Source: Deltaproteobacteria bacterium
Lineage (GTDB): Bacteria; Myxococcota_A; UBA9042; DTJE01
Reading direction: 5' to 3'
NCBI GenBank assembly: GCA_029555025.1
Contig: JAKPTZ010000045.1
Span: forward strand, 1 to 64,000
Length of the DNA stretch: 64,000 nt
In this document: one piece after another, positions 10,552 to 21,937 of the stretch
Layout: each line of letters starts with the position of its first letter
Position numbering within the stretch: the stretch's first letter is position 1
Notes under the pieces: model-generated
Seen by the model: the letters and a program-made list of their open reading frames with translations, nothing else
What the model was told of the DNA's origin: nothing
Database searches by the model: none
Position numbers and translations under genes: made by a program

Positions 10552-13261
10552 CATCCGGAATGATGTGAACCCCGACGCCCAAGATTCATCCGCTTCCCGA
10601 CTCAGAACTCCACACCTAAGGTTTCCCCGGAAGATCGCGGTCGTCTTTCTTGTAATCGTGACATTCCTTGCGGGCCTTGCCGTTCTTGTGCCGTTCCTGG
10701 TCAAGGAAATGGCCGGGGCCCGGATCGACAGGGCCGGCGCCTCGCTGAAAGGCGTGTTCCGTCATGACGACATCCGCATTGACGGACCATCGACGCTCTT
10801 CCTCCCATCGCTGCTGTTCCAGGATCCTGATGGAATCGAGGTTTCGGCGGCCGATATCAGGATATCCGTGGATCCACTTGCCATGCTTACTGGCGGGCGG
10901 AAAATCACGGCCGTCGAGGTCGGACGGGTCAGGATCGTCGCCGGCTCCAGGGAGGAGCCGATTGAACCCGCAAAGTTCGCTGGCAGGCTGATGTCGCGGC
11001 TACTCAGCCGTGGCGATACGGTTTCGGCCGCCCGTGAAACGGCCCCGGTTGAATCGATGCATGAACCGCCCAGGCGCTCCATGCTTCCCGACATCAGGAT
11101 CAACAGTATTGTCGGCAGAATCGACAGTTCCATCGTGTCGGGCGAATTCTCTTCCGGCAGAGCGAATCTTGCCCCGGAACCGGGCGCCGTCGATGCCGCA
11201 ACAAGAACCGGCCGGATTGAAATTACCTTCAGGCCATCCGGCTCGACGACGGCCTGGCGCATCGACGTCAACGCATCGGTCGGGCCAGGCTTCAGGCCGG
11301 ACAGCGTCGTCGCGTCAGTTTCCCCGCCGGTTTCGATGCGGCTTCGCGGACTCGCCGTGCAGGCCGATTCGGTCACCTGGAAGAAGCGTGAATTTCGCAT
11401 CGACGGCATCAAGGCCAGCCTTCCCGACTCAAAGAGGCTTCCGGGTGAGATATCCGCCGGTCAATTGATGGTTCGCTTCAAGCCCCTGGGACCGGGCGAC
11501 GTCCCGGCCGCCCGACTTGTGCCGTCTGATATTGAGCGCTTTTTCCCGAATTCCCTGATGCTTCTGCTGAACGCAGTCGCCATTCAGGAGCTCAGGATTG
11601 CCAGACCTGTGCTGGATCTGGCCATTTCCGCCGGTGACGGCACGCCCCCGGCGGCAGTCGCATCCGTTTCCGATCCCGGGACCGGATCCCTGCCTGAAAG
11701 GATTTCTCGTACGTTCGGGTCGATTTCCCAAAGGGCCGAAAGCCTGCGAAGTTCCCTTTCCGGACTTGCGCAGAAGTACACCGGAACGCGGCTGGCCGTA
11801 AATGGAGCCACTATCCGTTACGTGAACACATCAGGACGGAAGGACCCGATTTCCGACCACACCCTCTCGAATCTTGATCTTGTTGTCGAGCGCGGCAGCA
11901 AATCGGCCCTTCTGGCAACCCTTATGTTTGAATCCCCGGAATCATCGTCGCTGCGAAACGAAGCGACCCTGATGGTCGGCCTCGACGGGTCGGTCGATAT
12001 CGGACTGTCGGCCTCGAAGCTCCTGCTTGAGCCCTACCGGATGCTGTTGCCGGCGTGGCTGCAGATCGACCGATCGACCGCGATAACCGACACCGACTTC
12101 CGCATGAAAATTCAAGATGGAGGAAGGATTGAGGCTTCTGGTCGCATGAACCTGGCTGACGCGGGCATCCTGATTCGCGAGATCGCGACCGATGCCATGA
12201 CCTCCGTCAAGCTTGGAGTTTCAGGCACCGCCACAGTGGACGGCACCGCCGGAACCATTTCGATGCCGGACTCCGTCGCGTCGCTCGGCGGGATTCGAAT
12301 CCCGTTCTCGTTTCAGGCAAGCGGATTGAATGTCAGGCCGATACTGAAACTTGATGCCCGCATCGACAGGATTGACGGGAAGACGCTTCTTGAATCGATT
12401 CCGGCGGCGGCGATTCCGATCCTTGCCGGCACCAGGCTTGACGGCACTTTCGCGGCCGGGATGCGATTCGCCGTCGATACGGGCAATATAAGCGGCCTCC
12501 TCTTCGATTTCACTCCGGACATGGCGGATCTGGTAACCGTGGATCTTGGCCCCGCGATCAACCTCGAACTCCTTCGGAGCACCTTCCTTCACAGGATACA
12601 GGACGACAACAAGGTCATCGTCCGCAGAATCGGATCGGACTCGCCCGGCTGGGTTCCTTACGCCAGGATTCCACCATTCCTGGTTCGTGCCCTGATTGCC
12701 TGCGAGGATGCCCGCTTCTTTTCCCACGAAGGCTTTTCGAAAGCCGGCATCCAGCGATCGCTGAAGGTCAATCTCGAGCGCGGCGGATTCTTCCAGGGTG
12801 CCAGCACGCTCTCGCAGCAGCTTGTTAAAAACCTCTTCCTCTCGCGGGAGAAGACTCTTTCACGCAAGCTGCAGGAAGCCTTCATCACATGGCAGGTTGA
12901 AAAGAACCTGCCAAAGGAAAAGATTCTCGAGTTGTACCTCAACGTGATTGAGTGGGGGCCGGACGTGTGGGGCCTTAAGGAAGCCGCCAACCACTATTTC
13001 GGCAAGGATCCGTCGGCCCTTTCGGTTCTGGAGGCCGCGTTCCTTGTCCTTATAATCCCGAGCCCGTTGAAGTACCACAAGTTCTTTGAAGACGGGCGTG
13101 TTCCCCCGCATTTCATGAAGAGAATCCGCGAGCTGGTTGACACGCTCCATTCAAGGGGGGCCGTGAGCGATCTGGAGGCCATTTCCGCGGCCCAGCAGGG
13201 TATTCGATTTGTCAGCTCCGGGACCCCTGCGCAGGTACTTGATTCGGAATTCAGCGACTGA
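10541..13261 (+). CDS. GT51 peptidoglycan transglycosylase with long N-terminal AsmA/DUF748-like region
   Basis: N-terminal TM; long beta-rich periplasmic region; C-terminal GT51 motifs EDARFFSHEGFSKAGIQRS, GASTLSQQLVKNLFL, KILELYLNVIEWGPDVWGLKEAANHYFGK. TTG 10541 or GTG 10565 start. Confidence 0.9.
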   Translation: MADSIRNDVNPDAQDSSASRLRTPHLRFPRKIAVVFLVIVTFLAGLAVLVPFLVKEMAGARIDRAGASLKGVFRHDDIRIDGPSTLFLPSLLFQDPDGIEVSAADIRISVDPLAMLTGGRKITAVEVGRVRIVAGSREEPIEPAKFAGRLMSRLLSRGDTVSAARETAPVESMHEPPRRSMLPDIRINSIVGRIDSSIVSGEFSSGRANLAPEPGAVDAATRTGRIEITFRPSGSTTAWRIDVNASVGPGFRPDSVVASVSPPVSMRLRGLAVQADSVTWKKREFRIDGIKASLPDSKRLPGEISAGQLMVRFKPLGPGDVPAARLVPSDIERFFPNSLMLLLNAVAIQELRIARPVLDLAISAGDGTPPAAVASVSDPGTGSLPERISRTFGSISQRAESLRSSLSGLAQKYTGTRLAVNGATIRYVNTSGRKDPISDHTLSNLDLVVERGSKSALLATLMFESPESSSLRNEATLMVGLDGSVDIGLSASKLLLEPYRMLLPAWLQIDRSTAITDTDFRMKIQDGGRIEASGRMNLADAGILIREIATDAMTSVKLGVSGTATVDGTAGTISMPDSVASLGGIRIPFSFQASGLNVRPILKLDARIDRIDGKTLLESIPAAAIPILAGTRLDGTFAAGMRFAVDTGNISGLLFDFTPDMADLVTVDLGPAINLELLRSTFLHRIQDDNKVIVRRIGSDSPGWVPYARIPPFLVRALIACEDARFFSHEGFSKAGIQRSLKVNLERGGFFQGASTLSQQLVKNLFLSREKTLSRKLQEAFITWQVEKNLPKEKILELYLNVIEWGPDVWGLKEAANHYFGKDPSALSVLEAAFLVLIIPSPLKYHKFFEDGRVPPHFMKRIRELVDTLHSRGAVSDLEAISAAQQGIRFVSSGTPAQVLDSEFSD

Positions 13262-14462
13262 GATTCATGGCGGCGACGATCCTTGCAAGGGCTTCGGCTG
13301 CCGCCGAATCGGCCGGAAACTGCACGGACAGCACCTCCGGGAGCCTGCAGATGACGGACTCCCTGTCCATTTTGTCCATCAGGAAGCGGATTTCCCTTGT
13401 CCGCTCCCTGGAAGAGCCTTTGCGCGACCATGGAACAGACTTTTCATCCATGGTTCCCATCGCCATCTCCATCACGACCCGGCGCCCATCCGGAGACGCC
13501 CGGAAATCGATGACGCCGGTGGCGACCGGCTGCCTGCCAATGCGAATCAGATCGTGGCCGCGGATCTCGAACGCCGGCTGTGAAACATCCCCGAAGCCCT
13601 CAGGCGGATCCACCGGATGCAACGCCCACTGACCTTCACAAACCCCGAAGTCGGCGGTCAGGAGCAGAACCGGCACCGGCTTTCCACCCGAACCTTCAAG
13701 AAATCCGACACCGGACGGCTTCCTGACGCAGGCGGCTTCAAAGCGATCCTTCAAGACCTCGCGGACAAGATCGCGGTCGCCGAACATCGGCAGCGGATCA
13801 ACGACCCTGCCCGCCTCCATGTCAACCACGATGAGCCTTCTGGACTCAACCGGATGTGCGCCGCCAAGATATGACTCGGCCACGAAGCTGAATGCCGCGA
13901 AACGGCCCGACGAGCCGACGAACTTCATGGACTCGACGTGGTAGTACTCGCCGGCCATTTCGGGATCGGCCTGAACCGCGTCAACGATGAAGCTGTCCGT
14001 CTCCTTCCAGCCCGCGGTCAGTTCGGGAACCAGGTCAATCGGCCGGGAAGGGGGGGAGTCTTGTCGATACTCCTCCATCACCAGACCGGCCATCATTGAA
14101 CGCTTCTTCCTTGTGACCTGCCTGGCGGGCCGAATCTCCGGTCTTGCAACGCGAAGGCTCCCATCGGCCGTCAGCCAGGCGTGCCCAGGCAACTGGGACC
14201 ACGAAAGACCTGCACCGTCTTCACGGCCCAAAACGATGGTTGTGCCCTTCGCCGTGTGAATCAAAGCGAGTGCCAGCATCGGTTTGACGGTCTCGGGATC
14301 GGAAGGCTCGTCCTGGCGAACGTCCGGCAAACGGGCGGTCTTCATTTCATTCACAAGATTCTGCCTGATCTGCTCGGCCCCCGGGTATGGCTGCTTTTCC
14401 CTGCAACCTCCGGCAATAACCAGTGTAAAAACCGCAAGTGCCGCCAGGACTGACTTGTGCAT
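13251..14462 (-). CDS. Lipoprotein with DUF3298/RsiV-like region
   Basis: MHKSVLAALAVFTLVIAGGC signal; YLGGAHPVESRRLIVVDMEAGRVV resembles the DUF3298 GGAHP motif. Confidence 0.7.
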   Translation of the reverse strand: MHKSVLAALAVFTLVIAGGCREKQPYPGAEQIRQNLVNEMKTARLPDVRQDEPSDPETVKPMLALALIHTAKGTTIVLGREDGAGLSWSQLPGHAWLTADGSLRVARPEIRPARQVTRKKRSMMAGLVMEEYRQDSPPSRPIDLVPELTAGWKETDSFIVDAVQADPEMAGEYYHVESMKFVGSSGRFAAFSFVAESYLGGAHPVESRRLIVVDMEAGRVVDPLPMFGDRDLVREVLKDRFEAACVRKPSGVGFLEGSGGKPVPVLLLTADFGVCEGQWALHPVDPPEGFGDVSQPAFEIRGHDLIRIGRQPVATGVIDFRASPDGRRVVMEMAMGTMDEKSVPWSRKGSSRERTREIRFLMDKMDRESVICRLPEVLSVQFPADSAAAEALARIVAAMNLSR

Positions 14463-14515
14463 CTGAATCACCAGGGCGTAAGGACAGCAAAACCTTACAA
14501 CAGAATCAGGAAAAG

Positions 14516-15457
14516 CTACCAACCCTGGTCGGCAAGTTCCGAAAAAAGCTGCCGTGCCCTGTCCGTGACCTTGTCGGGGAACAACGGCTGGATCCGGGCA
14601 TACAAATCCCCCGCCGAACCTGATTTCGAGGGCACGCCATGGCCCTTGAGCCTGATTCTGGTGCCTGGCTGGGTGCCGGGAGCAATCTTGACCTTCCTGA
14701 CACCCTCCAGGATCGGCACGTCTGCGGATCCCCCAAGCACCATGACCGACACCGGGACGAGGATGTCACACGACAGATCGTTTCCGGATCTTGAAAAGAC
14801 CGGATGCTCCTCTACCTGAATGACCAGGAACAGGTCACCACGTTCCGCGCCGGCCGGTGAATGTCCGCCCTTGCCGCGCACCCGCAGCCTCGTCCCGGAA
14901 CTAACGCCCGGCGGTATCCTGACCGTAACCTTCTCCCAGCTTCCGGCACCGTCGGGTATCTGAACATCAAGCGCGGCACCTTTCATTGCCTCCAGGAATC
15001 CAAGACTGACCGCCTGCTCCATGTCCTGTCCGCGGGAAGGCCTTGCGTGTCGCCTGCCGCCCATGCCCGAACCGGCGAACATCTGCGACAGGAGATCCTC
15101 GAACCCCGCCCCCGGCCCCCCGAAGCCCTGCGTCCTGAAGCCACCGCCCCTGAACCCCTCGCCGCCCCCGAAGATGGACGAAAAATCAAACCCTCTGAAG
15201 ATGTCTTCCTGGCTGAAACGCTGACCGAAACCCTCGGCGCCAAACGTGTCGTATTCCTTCCGTTTCTTCTCGTCGGACAAAACCGCGTACGCCTCGTTGA
15301 TCTGCTTGAATCTCTCCTCGGCAGCCTTGTCTCCCTTGTTGCGGTCGGGATGGTACTGCATCGCAAGTTTGCGATAAGCCTTCTTCAACTCATCGGCGCC
15401 AGCGTCCCTTCCGACCCCCAGAATCGCGTAATAGTCCTTGCCTTTCATAAGTTGCAA
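14516..15457 (-). CDS. DnaJ/CbpA-type co-chaperone (type II, no zinc finger)
   Basis: J-domain [39 protein letters not shown] region; DnaJ C-terminal substrate-binding domain. Confidence 0.92.
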   Translation of the reverse strand: MQLMKGKDYYAILGVGRDAGADELKKAYRKLAMQYHPDRNKGDKAAEERFKQINEAYAVLSDEKKRKEYDTFGAEGFGQRFSQEDIFRGFDFSSIFGGGEGFRGGGFRTQGFGGPGAGFEDLLSQMFAGSGMGGRRHARPSRGQDMEQAVSLGFLEAMKGAALDVQIPDGAGSWEKVTVRIPPGVSSGTRLRVRGKGGHSPAGAERGDLFLVIQVEEHPVFSRSGNDLSCDILVPVSVMVLGGSADVPILEGVRKVKIAPGTQPGTRIRLKGHGVPSKSGSAGDLYARIQPLFPDKVTDRARQLFSELADQGW

Positions 15458-15613
15458 ACCTCCGCGGCTGGAATTATGTGTTCGATCCGTCTGGAACGGA
15501 AGATGTCATCAGTGGATCATGGCGGCGAAATGATGACATTATCTGTCACCAACTGTGCGTTCGACTCCCTGAATCAATATAATACGGCCGGAATGTGCCT
15601 TTGAGCAGATGAA

Positions 15614-16474
15614 GTGAACAGTATATCGACAGTTCCTGCAGTCGTGCGCGCAACGTTGATGGCGGCGTGTCTCCTGTGCGCGTGCGCTTCCGACGTGAAC
15701 GACCCCGGACAGGACGTTGCGGCCGCGCCGGACTCGGTCACCGACCAGGATTCCATGTACATCGAATTCGATGCAATCGTACTTTCCGACGTATGGACGG
15801 AAATCGGCGGCCAGTCCGACCAGGGGACGGCTTACGATACCGGTGTTCCCGTCGATACGAACGAATTCGCGGACTCCACGGCCCTGGACATTCCCATGCT
15901 CCGCGACTCCTGGGCGGACGCTTCGACGGATCTAACGGTTCCAGAAGACTCGACCGGCGCAGGCGACATGGATGGCGAAATCGGTGCAAATCTCCGGATT
16001 CGCTGCGAGACTGGCGACCCTGAATGTCCGGAAGGTTTCCAGTGCGCCGACGACTCGATGAACGGTCGTTTCTGCAAGCCCGAAAGCGATTGCAACCTTT
16101 CCGGCATCAGCAGTATCGCGGATCTTCTTGAAGGGCTTGATATCTTTGATATAACGACACCGATTTTCATCAAAATATCGACCACCGTGTCAATGGGAAG
16201 CCAGACCTGCTCAATGCTTAAATGCGAAACCGACAACCCGTGCTGCAATCAATGCTGGGCCGGTCTTGTAATCGATGAATCGGACGTCCCGATCCAGCTT
16301 ACAGGCTCGGACGGCATGATTGGATGCAAGGGAACCGAATGCGATTTCGATCAGCACTGCGTTCCGATGTCACCGGGTGAAAAATACATCATCTGGGGAA
16401 CGGCCCAGATGTTTGGTGACGGTCCCCAGCTCAAGGTTGAAGGCTTCTGCCCGGCTTCCGTTATCGACGCCTGA
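15614..16474 (+). CDS. Secreted lipoprotein with Asp/Ala/Pro-rich linker and Cys-containing C-terminal domain
   Basis: GTG start; signal AACLLCACASD; acidic linker; C-terminal Cys clusters. Confidence 0.65.
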   Translation: MNSISTVPAVVRATLMAACLLCACASDVNDPGQDVAAAPDSVTDQDSMYIEFDAIVLSDVWTEIGGQSDQGTAYDTGVPVDTNEFADSTALDIPMLRDSWADASTDLTVPEDSTGAGDMDGEIGANLRIRCETGDPECPEGFQCADDSMNGRFCKPESDCNLSGISSIADLLEGLDIFDITTPIFIKISTTVSMGSQTCSMLKCETDNPCCNQCWAGLVIDESDVPIQLTGSDGMIGCKGTECDFDQHCVPMSPGEKYIIWGTAQMFGDGPQLKVEGFCPASVIDA

Positions 16475-16520
16475 ACGGCTCGGGTTATACTCCAGTTCGC
16501 CACACGAGTGCGGTGCTGCC

Positions 16521-17270
16521 ATGCCGGAAATCAAACTTGAATCGGATCAGCCGCGGGCGACTGCCCTGGTGACCGGGGCAACGGTAAGGGTCGGACTTGA
16601 AATCGCCCTGGCCCTGGCCCGTTCTGGTCGGGACATGGTGCTTCACTGCCGAAGGCATGACCAGCGCGCCGAGGATGCCGCGGCGGCCGTCGCCGCCACT
16701 GGGGCCCGGGCTTTCATAGTCGAGGCCGATTTGACCGATCAGCAGGCGGTCGAGAGGATGTTCCGGGACATCGGCCAGATGGCCGGCGGGCTCGACATCC
16801 TGGTCAATTCAGCCGCGGTGTTCGGCTTTTCGCCGCCGGACAACCTTTCCGTCGCGGATTTCGACCATTTCATCGATACCAACCTGAAGGCACCCTACAT
16901 GTGCTGCATCCTTGCCAGAAAGCTGATGAAGCCCGGGGCAAGCATTGTCAACATCGCCGACGTCGCCGCCGAGCGACCGTTTCGCAACCATGTGCCTTAC
17001 TGCATCTCCAAGGCCGGCATCGTCATGCTGACCAGGTCGCTCGCCAAGGCATGGGCGCCCGATATCCGGGTCAACGCGATATCTCCCGGCACCGTGCTTT
17101 TCCGGGACGACGAGGACGAGGCAACGCGCGCGGCAGTCAGGCGACGCATACCGATGGCGCGGATCGGCACCCCGGAAGACGTCGCGAAGGCAGTAATCTT
17201 TCTGTGCGACAACGCCGCCCACACAACGGGGGCAATCCTGCAGGTGGATGGCGGCAGGTCTCTGGACTGA
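16521..17270 (+). CDS. SDR family oxidoreductase, pteridine-reductase-like
   Basis: ATG 16521; TGATVRVG (TGX3RXG), D-x12-YCISK catalytic arrangement, C-terminal VDGGRSLD. Confidence 0.88.
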   Translation: MPEIKLESDQPRATALVTGATVRVGLEIALALARSGRDMVLHCRRHDQRAEDAAAAVAATGARAFIVEADLTDQQAVERMFRDIGQMAGGLDILVNSAAVFGFSPPDNLSVADFDHFIDTNLKAPYMCCILARKLMKPGASIVNIADVAAERPFRNHVPYCISKAGIVMLTRSLAKAWAPDIRVNAISPGTVLFRDDEDEATRAAVRRRIPMARIGTPEDVAKAVIFLCDNAAHTTGAILQVDGGRSLD

Positions 17271-17298
17271 AAGGCCGATCCATGCCCGATATTCCGGG

Positions 17299-18342
17299 CT
17301 ACAGCAACTCACCCGAAGCATTTACGGGACGATGCAGATGACGGCGGGCACGGTCGGTCGCGACGCGTCCCCTTGGCGTGCGCTGGATGAAGCCTTCCTG
17401 AATCAGATAGGGCTCGAAGACCTCCTCGATGGTGTCACGCTCCTCGGACAGGGCCGCGCAAAGGGTTTCCACGCCGACAGGACCACCGCCGAACTTGTCG
17501 ATGATGCAATAAAGATAGCGGCGATCCGACGAATCCAGCCCGAACTGATCGACGTCAAGGCGTTCCATGGCCGATCTGGTGACTTCCAGGGAAATCCGGC
17601 CATCTCCCTCGACCTGCGCGAAGTCGCGCACACGGCGCAGCAGCCGGTTGGCAATCCTGGGCGTGCCCCTGGATCTGGCCGCCAACTCCGACGCGGCCTC
17701 GGGCTCGATCTGGACACCAAGGATCTTCGCCGACCTGGTGACGATGGTCTGCAAGTCCTTGACCGGATAGTGTTCAAGACGTTCTACAATTCCGAACCTG
17801 TCGCGCATCGGCGACGTAAGCAAACCGGATCTGGTCGTGGCGCCGATAAGCGTGAATTTCTTCAACTTCAGCTTGATTGACCTGGCGTGCGCACCCTCCC
17901 CGATTATCACGTCGAAGTTGAAATCCTCCATCGCGGGATACAGGTTTTCCTCGACAACGGTGGTGAGGCGATGAACTTCATCGATAAACAGCACATCCCT
18001 GTGTGCAAGGTTGGTGAGAATCCCGGCAAGATCACCCTTCTTTTCCAGGGCGGGGCCGGATGTCTGCCTGATTTCGACGCCAAGTTCCCTGGCCAGGATA
18101 TGGGCCAGCGTGGTCTTGCCAAGCCCCGGCGGGCCACAGAGAAGAATGTGATCAAGCGCCTCGCCGCGCTGCCTGGCGGCGGAAACGAAGACCTTCAGCT
18201 TGGCTTTCAGGGCGTCCTGGCCGACAAACTCGTCAAGCGTCCTTGGCCGGAGAGACGCCTCCATCACTTCTTCTTCAGTCTTTTCCGGCGCAATAAAACG
18301 ACCTGTCGTGTCCGCCATCTGTTTCACCTCGAACTCAGCCAA
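17299..18342 (-). CDS. ruvB: Holliday junction branch migration DNA helicase RuvB
   Basis: [61 protein letters not shown]. Confidence 0.97.
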   Translation of the reverse strand: MAEFEVKQMADTTGRFIAPEKTEEEVMEASLRPRTLDEFVGQDALKAKLKVFVSAARQRGEALDHILLCGPPGLGKTTLAHILARELGVEIRQTSGPALEKKGDLAGILTNLAHRDVLFIDEVHRLTTVVEENLYPAMEDFNFDVIIGEGAHARSIKLKLKKFTLIGATTRSGLLTSPMRDRFGIVERLEHYPVKDLQTIVTRSAKILGVQIEPEAASELAARSRGTPRIANRLLRRVRDFAQVEGDGRISLEVTRSAMERLDVDQFGLDSSDRRYLYCIIDKFGGGPVGVETLCAALSEERDTIEEVFEPYLIQEGFIQRTPRGRVATDRARRHLHRPVNASGELL

Positions 18343-18920
18343 CCCAGGGCCGCCATTACCATGGATTCCAGGTCTGCATCCGGCTGAACCGGATCAAGGG
18401 TTCTTATCGCCGCATCGACATCCCGTGGATTGTATCCAAGATTGGCAAGCGCCGATCGAAGATCGCTGACCAGCGTCGGCGCGACCTGGCCGGACACCGC
18501 GGGGGCCGTGATTGGCAGGCTCATGAAGCGTTCGCCGAGTTCCATGACCAGACGCTCGGCGGTCTTCTTTCCGACGCCGCTTATGGTTGCAAGAAGCCTG
18601 ATATCCTTCTCGCGCACGGCCTGGACCATGACGTGAACCGGCAACCCGCCCATGATGGCCAAAGCCATCTTCGGTCCGATGCCCGTAACGTTGCGCAACA
18701 GGTCAAAGACCAGCCGCGTGGTATCGTCGAAGAAACCGAACAGCGTGATCGCGTCCTCGCGCACGACGGTCCGGATCACCAGCACGACGTTGTCCCCGGG
18801 CATTCCAAGATCAAGCGCGGTCTGGGCATCGACGTTGACTTCAAACCCGACCCCGCCGACATCGACCACAGCGATCCCGGACTCGCAGGATACAAGTTTC
18901 CCCTTCAGCCTGCCTATCAT
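18324..18920 (-). CDS. ruvA: Holliday junction branch migration protein RuvA
   Basis: [10 protein letters not shown]…[14 protein letters not shown]…[16 protein letters not shown]; adjacent to ruvB and ruvC. Confidence 0.97.
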   Translation of the reverse strand: MIGRLKGKLVSCESGIAVVDVGGVGFEVNVDAQTALDLGMPGDNVVLVIRTVVREDAITLFGFFDDTTRLVFDLLRNVTGIGPKMALAIMGGLPVHVMVQAVREKDIRLLATISGVGKKTAERLVMELGERFMSLPITAPAVSGQVAPTLVSDLRSALANLGYNPRDVDAAIRTLDPVQPDADLESMVMAALGWLSSR

Positions 18921-18938
18921 CTGAACCTCCGACCGGTA

Positions 18939-19511
18939 TTATCGGATCGAATCAAGATACATGGCCCTTTCGCCGCCAAGCATAGCATGTGTCATGGCAA
19001 TCGCCAGGGCGTCCGCGGCGTCTTCGGGCGGATTTCTGTCCATTCCCAGTATCGCGGGCACGATGGACATCATCTGGGACTTCTCGGCCCGTCCGCTGCC
19101 TGCGACGCACTTCTTCACCTGCGCGGGGGAATACTCATTGACGGGAAGACCGGCGTTGCCAACCGCCAGCAGCAGCACCCCGCGGGCATGACCCAGCTTC
19201 AAGGCCGAGTCGGCGTTCTTCGAAACGAACACCCGCTCAAGAGCCACTTCATCGATTCCAAAGCTGCGGATGACTTCTGACACGCGGGAGTAAAGCTCGA
19301 CCATCCTCCTGGTCATCGATGCCACCGACTGTGAAGGATCTTCGCCGAGAAGCGCGGATATTTCATCAGATGGCGCCGGCTTGCCGGTGTCAAGGCGCAG
19401 CACGCCGTAATCGACGCAGCGCAGGTTTCCCCACGTGCCTTCGATGATGCCGTAACCGGTCTTGCGGCTTCCGGGGTCAAGTCCGAGAATTCGGGGCATA
19501 TCCCCAATCAA
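18939..19511 (-). CDS. ruvC: Crossover junction endodeoxyribonuclease RuvC
   Basis: [17 protein letters not shown]…[24 protein letters not shown]…[12 protein letters not shown]. Confidence 0.97.
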   Translation of the reverse strand: MIGDMPRILGLDPGSRKTGYGIIEGTWGNLRCVDYGVLRLDTGKPAPSDEISALLGEDPSQSVASMTRRMVELYSRVSEVIRSFGIDEVALERVFVSKNADSALKLGHARGVLLLAVGNAGLPVNEYSPAQVKKCVAGSGRAEKSQMMSIVPAILGMDRNPPEDAADALAIAMTHAMLGGERAMYLDSIR

Positions 19512-20257
19512 CCCATCAGGGATTCAAGTTCAGATTCATCGACGTCGAAGTTGGTCCAGACGTTCTGGGTATCGTCCAGATCCTCGAGCGTCTCGACGAA
19601 GCGCAGCATCTGCTCGGCTTCCTTGCCGGTCAGGCGGATCATGTTCTGGGGAATCTTGGCGAACTTGGCCGATGTAACGTTGAAGCCGGCTGACTTCAGG
19701 GCATCCGCCACGGCCATCAGGTCGGACGGCGCCGTCGTTACCTCGAACAGTTCCTCCTGATCCTGAACGTCGTCGGCACCAGCCTCGATTGCGGCCTCGA
19801 CCAGCGCGTCTTCCTCGACGCCGGCGTGGTCGACTTCGATCAGGCCCTTCTGGTCGAACATCCAGGCGACCGCGTTCTGGCTGGCCATGTTGCCGCCGGC
19901 CTTCGTGAACACGCGACGGATTTCGGAAACGCAGCGGTTCTTGTTGTCGGTCTGGCAGTCAACGATGATTGCGGCGCCACCGGGTCCGTAACCTTCGTAC
20001 GTGACTTCTTCATAAATCACGCCTTCCAGTTCGCCGGTACCCTTCTTCACCGCCCTGTCGATATTGTCGAACGGCATGTTCTGCCCGCGGGCCGTCAGGA
20101 TCGCCTGCCTCAGCCTGGGGTTGCCTTCCGGATCACCGCCGCCCATCCTTGCGGCAATGGTGATTTCCTTGATGAGCTTCGTGAAGATCTTGCCGCGCTG
20201 GGCGTCAAGCTTACCTTTCTTGTGCTTAATGGTTGCCCATTTACTATGACCTGACAT
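19508..20257 (-). CDS. YebC/PmpR-family transcriptional/translation regulator
   Basis: [32 protein letters not shown], the YebC family signature; precedes ruvC. Confidence 0.96.
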   Translation of the reverse strand: MSGHSKWATIKHKKGKLDAQRGKIFTKLIKEITIAARMGGGDPEGNPRLRQAILTARGQNMPFDNIDRAVKKGTGELEGVIYEEVTYEGYGPGGAAIIVDCQTDNKNRCVSEIRRVFTKAGGNMASQNAVAWMFDQKGLIEVDHAGVEEDALVEAAIEAGADDVQDQEELFEVTTAPSDLMAVADALKSAGFNVTSAKFAKIPQNMIRLTGKEAEQMLRFVETLEDLDDTQNVWTNFDVDESELESLMG

Positions 20258-20439
20258 TCCATTGCCTCACATCTGAGAGGGGCCAAAAAAAAAGCAACGG
20301 ACTTTTACCACAAAATCAAGCCATTTACAATCCGCCAACACGCAGAAAGTGGTTCGACAAGTGTAAAAAACTGACGGAAAGGGAATGCCGGGATGCAAGC
20401 GATCGGAAGGGCACAAAAAGCGCAACCATTTGAATTTAA

Positions 20440-21600
20440 TCAGAATGCATCAGCACGAAGGGCGTCGACCTTATCGGTCATCTCCCAACGGAAACCGTCA
20501 CGCCCAAAATGGCCGTAAGAAGCGGTCTGGCGATATACCGGGGTCAGAAGGTCCAGTTCCCCGATCAGCCTGCCAGGCCTGAAATCAAAATGCCTCCAAA
20601 TCAGTTCCGAAATGCGGGCCTCCGGGATCCGTGACGTTCCAAAGGTCTGGACAAGGATACTTACCGGTTCGGCGACGCCGATTGCATAGGCGACCTGAAG
20701 TTCGCATCTTTCCGCAAGCCCGGCCGCCACGATGTTCTTTGCAGCATACCTGGCGTAGTAGGCCGCGCTGCGATCGACCTTGCTCGGATCCTTGCCGGAA
20801 AACGCGCCGCCGCCATGCCTGCCCATCCCGCCGTACGTATCGACGATGATCTTGCGACCGGTCAGCCCGCAGTCGCCCATCGGCCCGCCGATGACGAAGC
20901 GGCCGGTCGGATTGACGAATATCTTCGTGTCCGCGGTCATCAGTTCAGCTGGAATCACCTTTTCGACGACGTGGGAAATCACCGCGTCCCGGATATCGGC
21001 AAGCGTGACGTCCGGCGTGTGCTGGGTTGAGACGACCACGGCCTGAACCGACACCGGACGGCCATCGGCATATCGGACGGAAACCTGGGACTTTCCGTCG
21101 GGACGAAGAAATCCAAGTGTTCGGTCCTTCCTGACGTCGGCAAGTCGGGACGTCAGTCGGTGGGCCAGCACAATCGGCATCGGCATCAGTTCCGGGGTCT
21201 CGGACGATGCGTAACCGAACATCATGCCCTGATCCCCGGCGCCCTGTTCATCCGGCGAATCCCTGTTGACGCCCATGGCGATATCAGGGGACTGCTTGTC
21301 GATGCTGGTGATGACGGCGCACGTCTTTGCCTCGAATCCAAGTTCAGGGTCGTTATACCCAATCTCGGATATCGTCTTTCGCACCACCGCCGGGATATCA
21401 ACCCAGCAATCGGTCGTGATTTCCCCGGCAACCAGGGCCATTCCCGTGGTAACCAGAGTCTCGCACGCAACGTGACAATTCCTGTCCTGCGCGATGATGG
21501 AATCCAGAATGGCGTCGGAAATCTGGTCGGCAACCTTATCCGGATGGCCCTCGGTCACGGATTCCGAAGAAAACAGCATGGTATCGGTTGTCATGTTCAA
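20440..21600 (-). CDS. metK: S-adenosylmethionine synthetase
   Basis: [59 protein letters not shown]. Confidence 0.98.
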   Translation of the reverse strand: MNMTTDTMLFSSESVTEGHPDKVADQISDAILDSIIAQDRNCHVACETLVTTGMALVAGEITTDCWVDIPAVVRKTISEIGYNDPELGFEAKTCAVITSIDKQSPDIAMGVNRDSPDEQGAGDQGMMFGYASSETPELMPMPIVLAHRLTSRLADVRKDRTLGFLRPDGKSQVSVRYADGRPVSVQAVVVSTQHTPDVTLADIRDAVISHVVEKVIPAELMTADTKIFVNPTGRFVIGGPMGDCGLTGRKIIVDTYGGMGRHGGGAFSGKDPSKVDRSAAYYARYAAKNIVAAGLAERCELQVAYAIGVAEPVSILVQTFGTSRIPEARISELIWRHFDFRPGRLIGELDLLTPVYRQTASYGHFGRDGFRWEMTDKVDALRADAF

Positions 21601-21635
21601 ACCTCGAAAATCAAATCGAATTCAGGCTTCCAATG

Positions 21636-21665
21636 ATCCGGTGGGCCGGGCGCCCGGCGCCGGAT
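21636..21665 (-). promoter_or_regulatory. Perfect-stem GC-rich hairpin in the metK 5' leader
   Basis: ATCCGG-TGG-GCCGGGCGCCCGGC-G-CCGGAT, 36-65 nt upstream of the metK start; the inner 14 bp is a perfect palindrome. Confidence 0.4.
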
Positions 21666-21937
21666 TTGTAGCGATATTTGACACCAAAATCAACCAAAAT
21701 TGTCCGAGTTTGATGGAAACGTACATCGAACCGGGACGTTATGAATCCAACCGGGATAAACCTGCCGGATGTCACACGACGGGAAATCCCAGGGTCACCA
21801 CCTTGAGGCCCGCGTCCGCAACCCAAGTCGAACAGAAGCCATCTTGCGGGTTAATCGTTTGTAAAGTAAGTTGGAAACCGATGAGGCGCCAGTCCCGACA
21901 TCTGGTGCCCGGGTGAAGGATACAGGGAGATTTTTCA

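Noticed and set aside
21601-21700. Known SAM riboswitch upstream of metK
   Set aside because: No match to remembered SAM-I, SAM-II or SAH core sequences; kept only as an unclassified hairpin finding.
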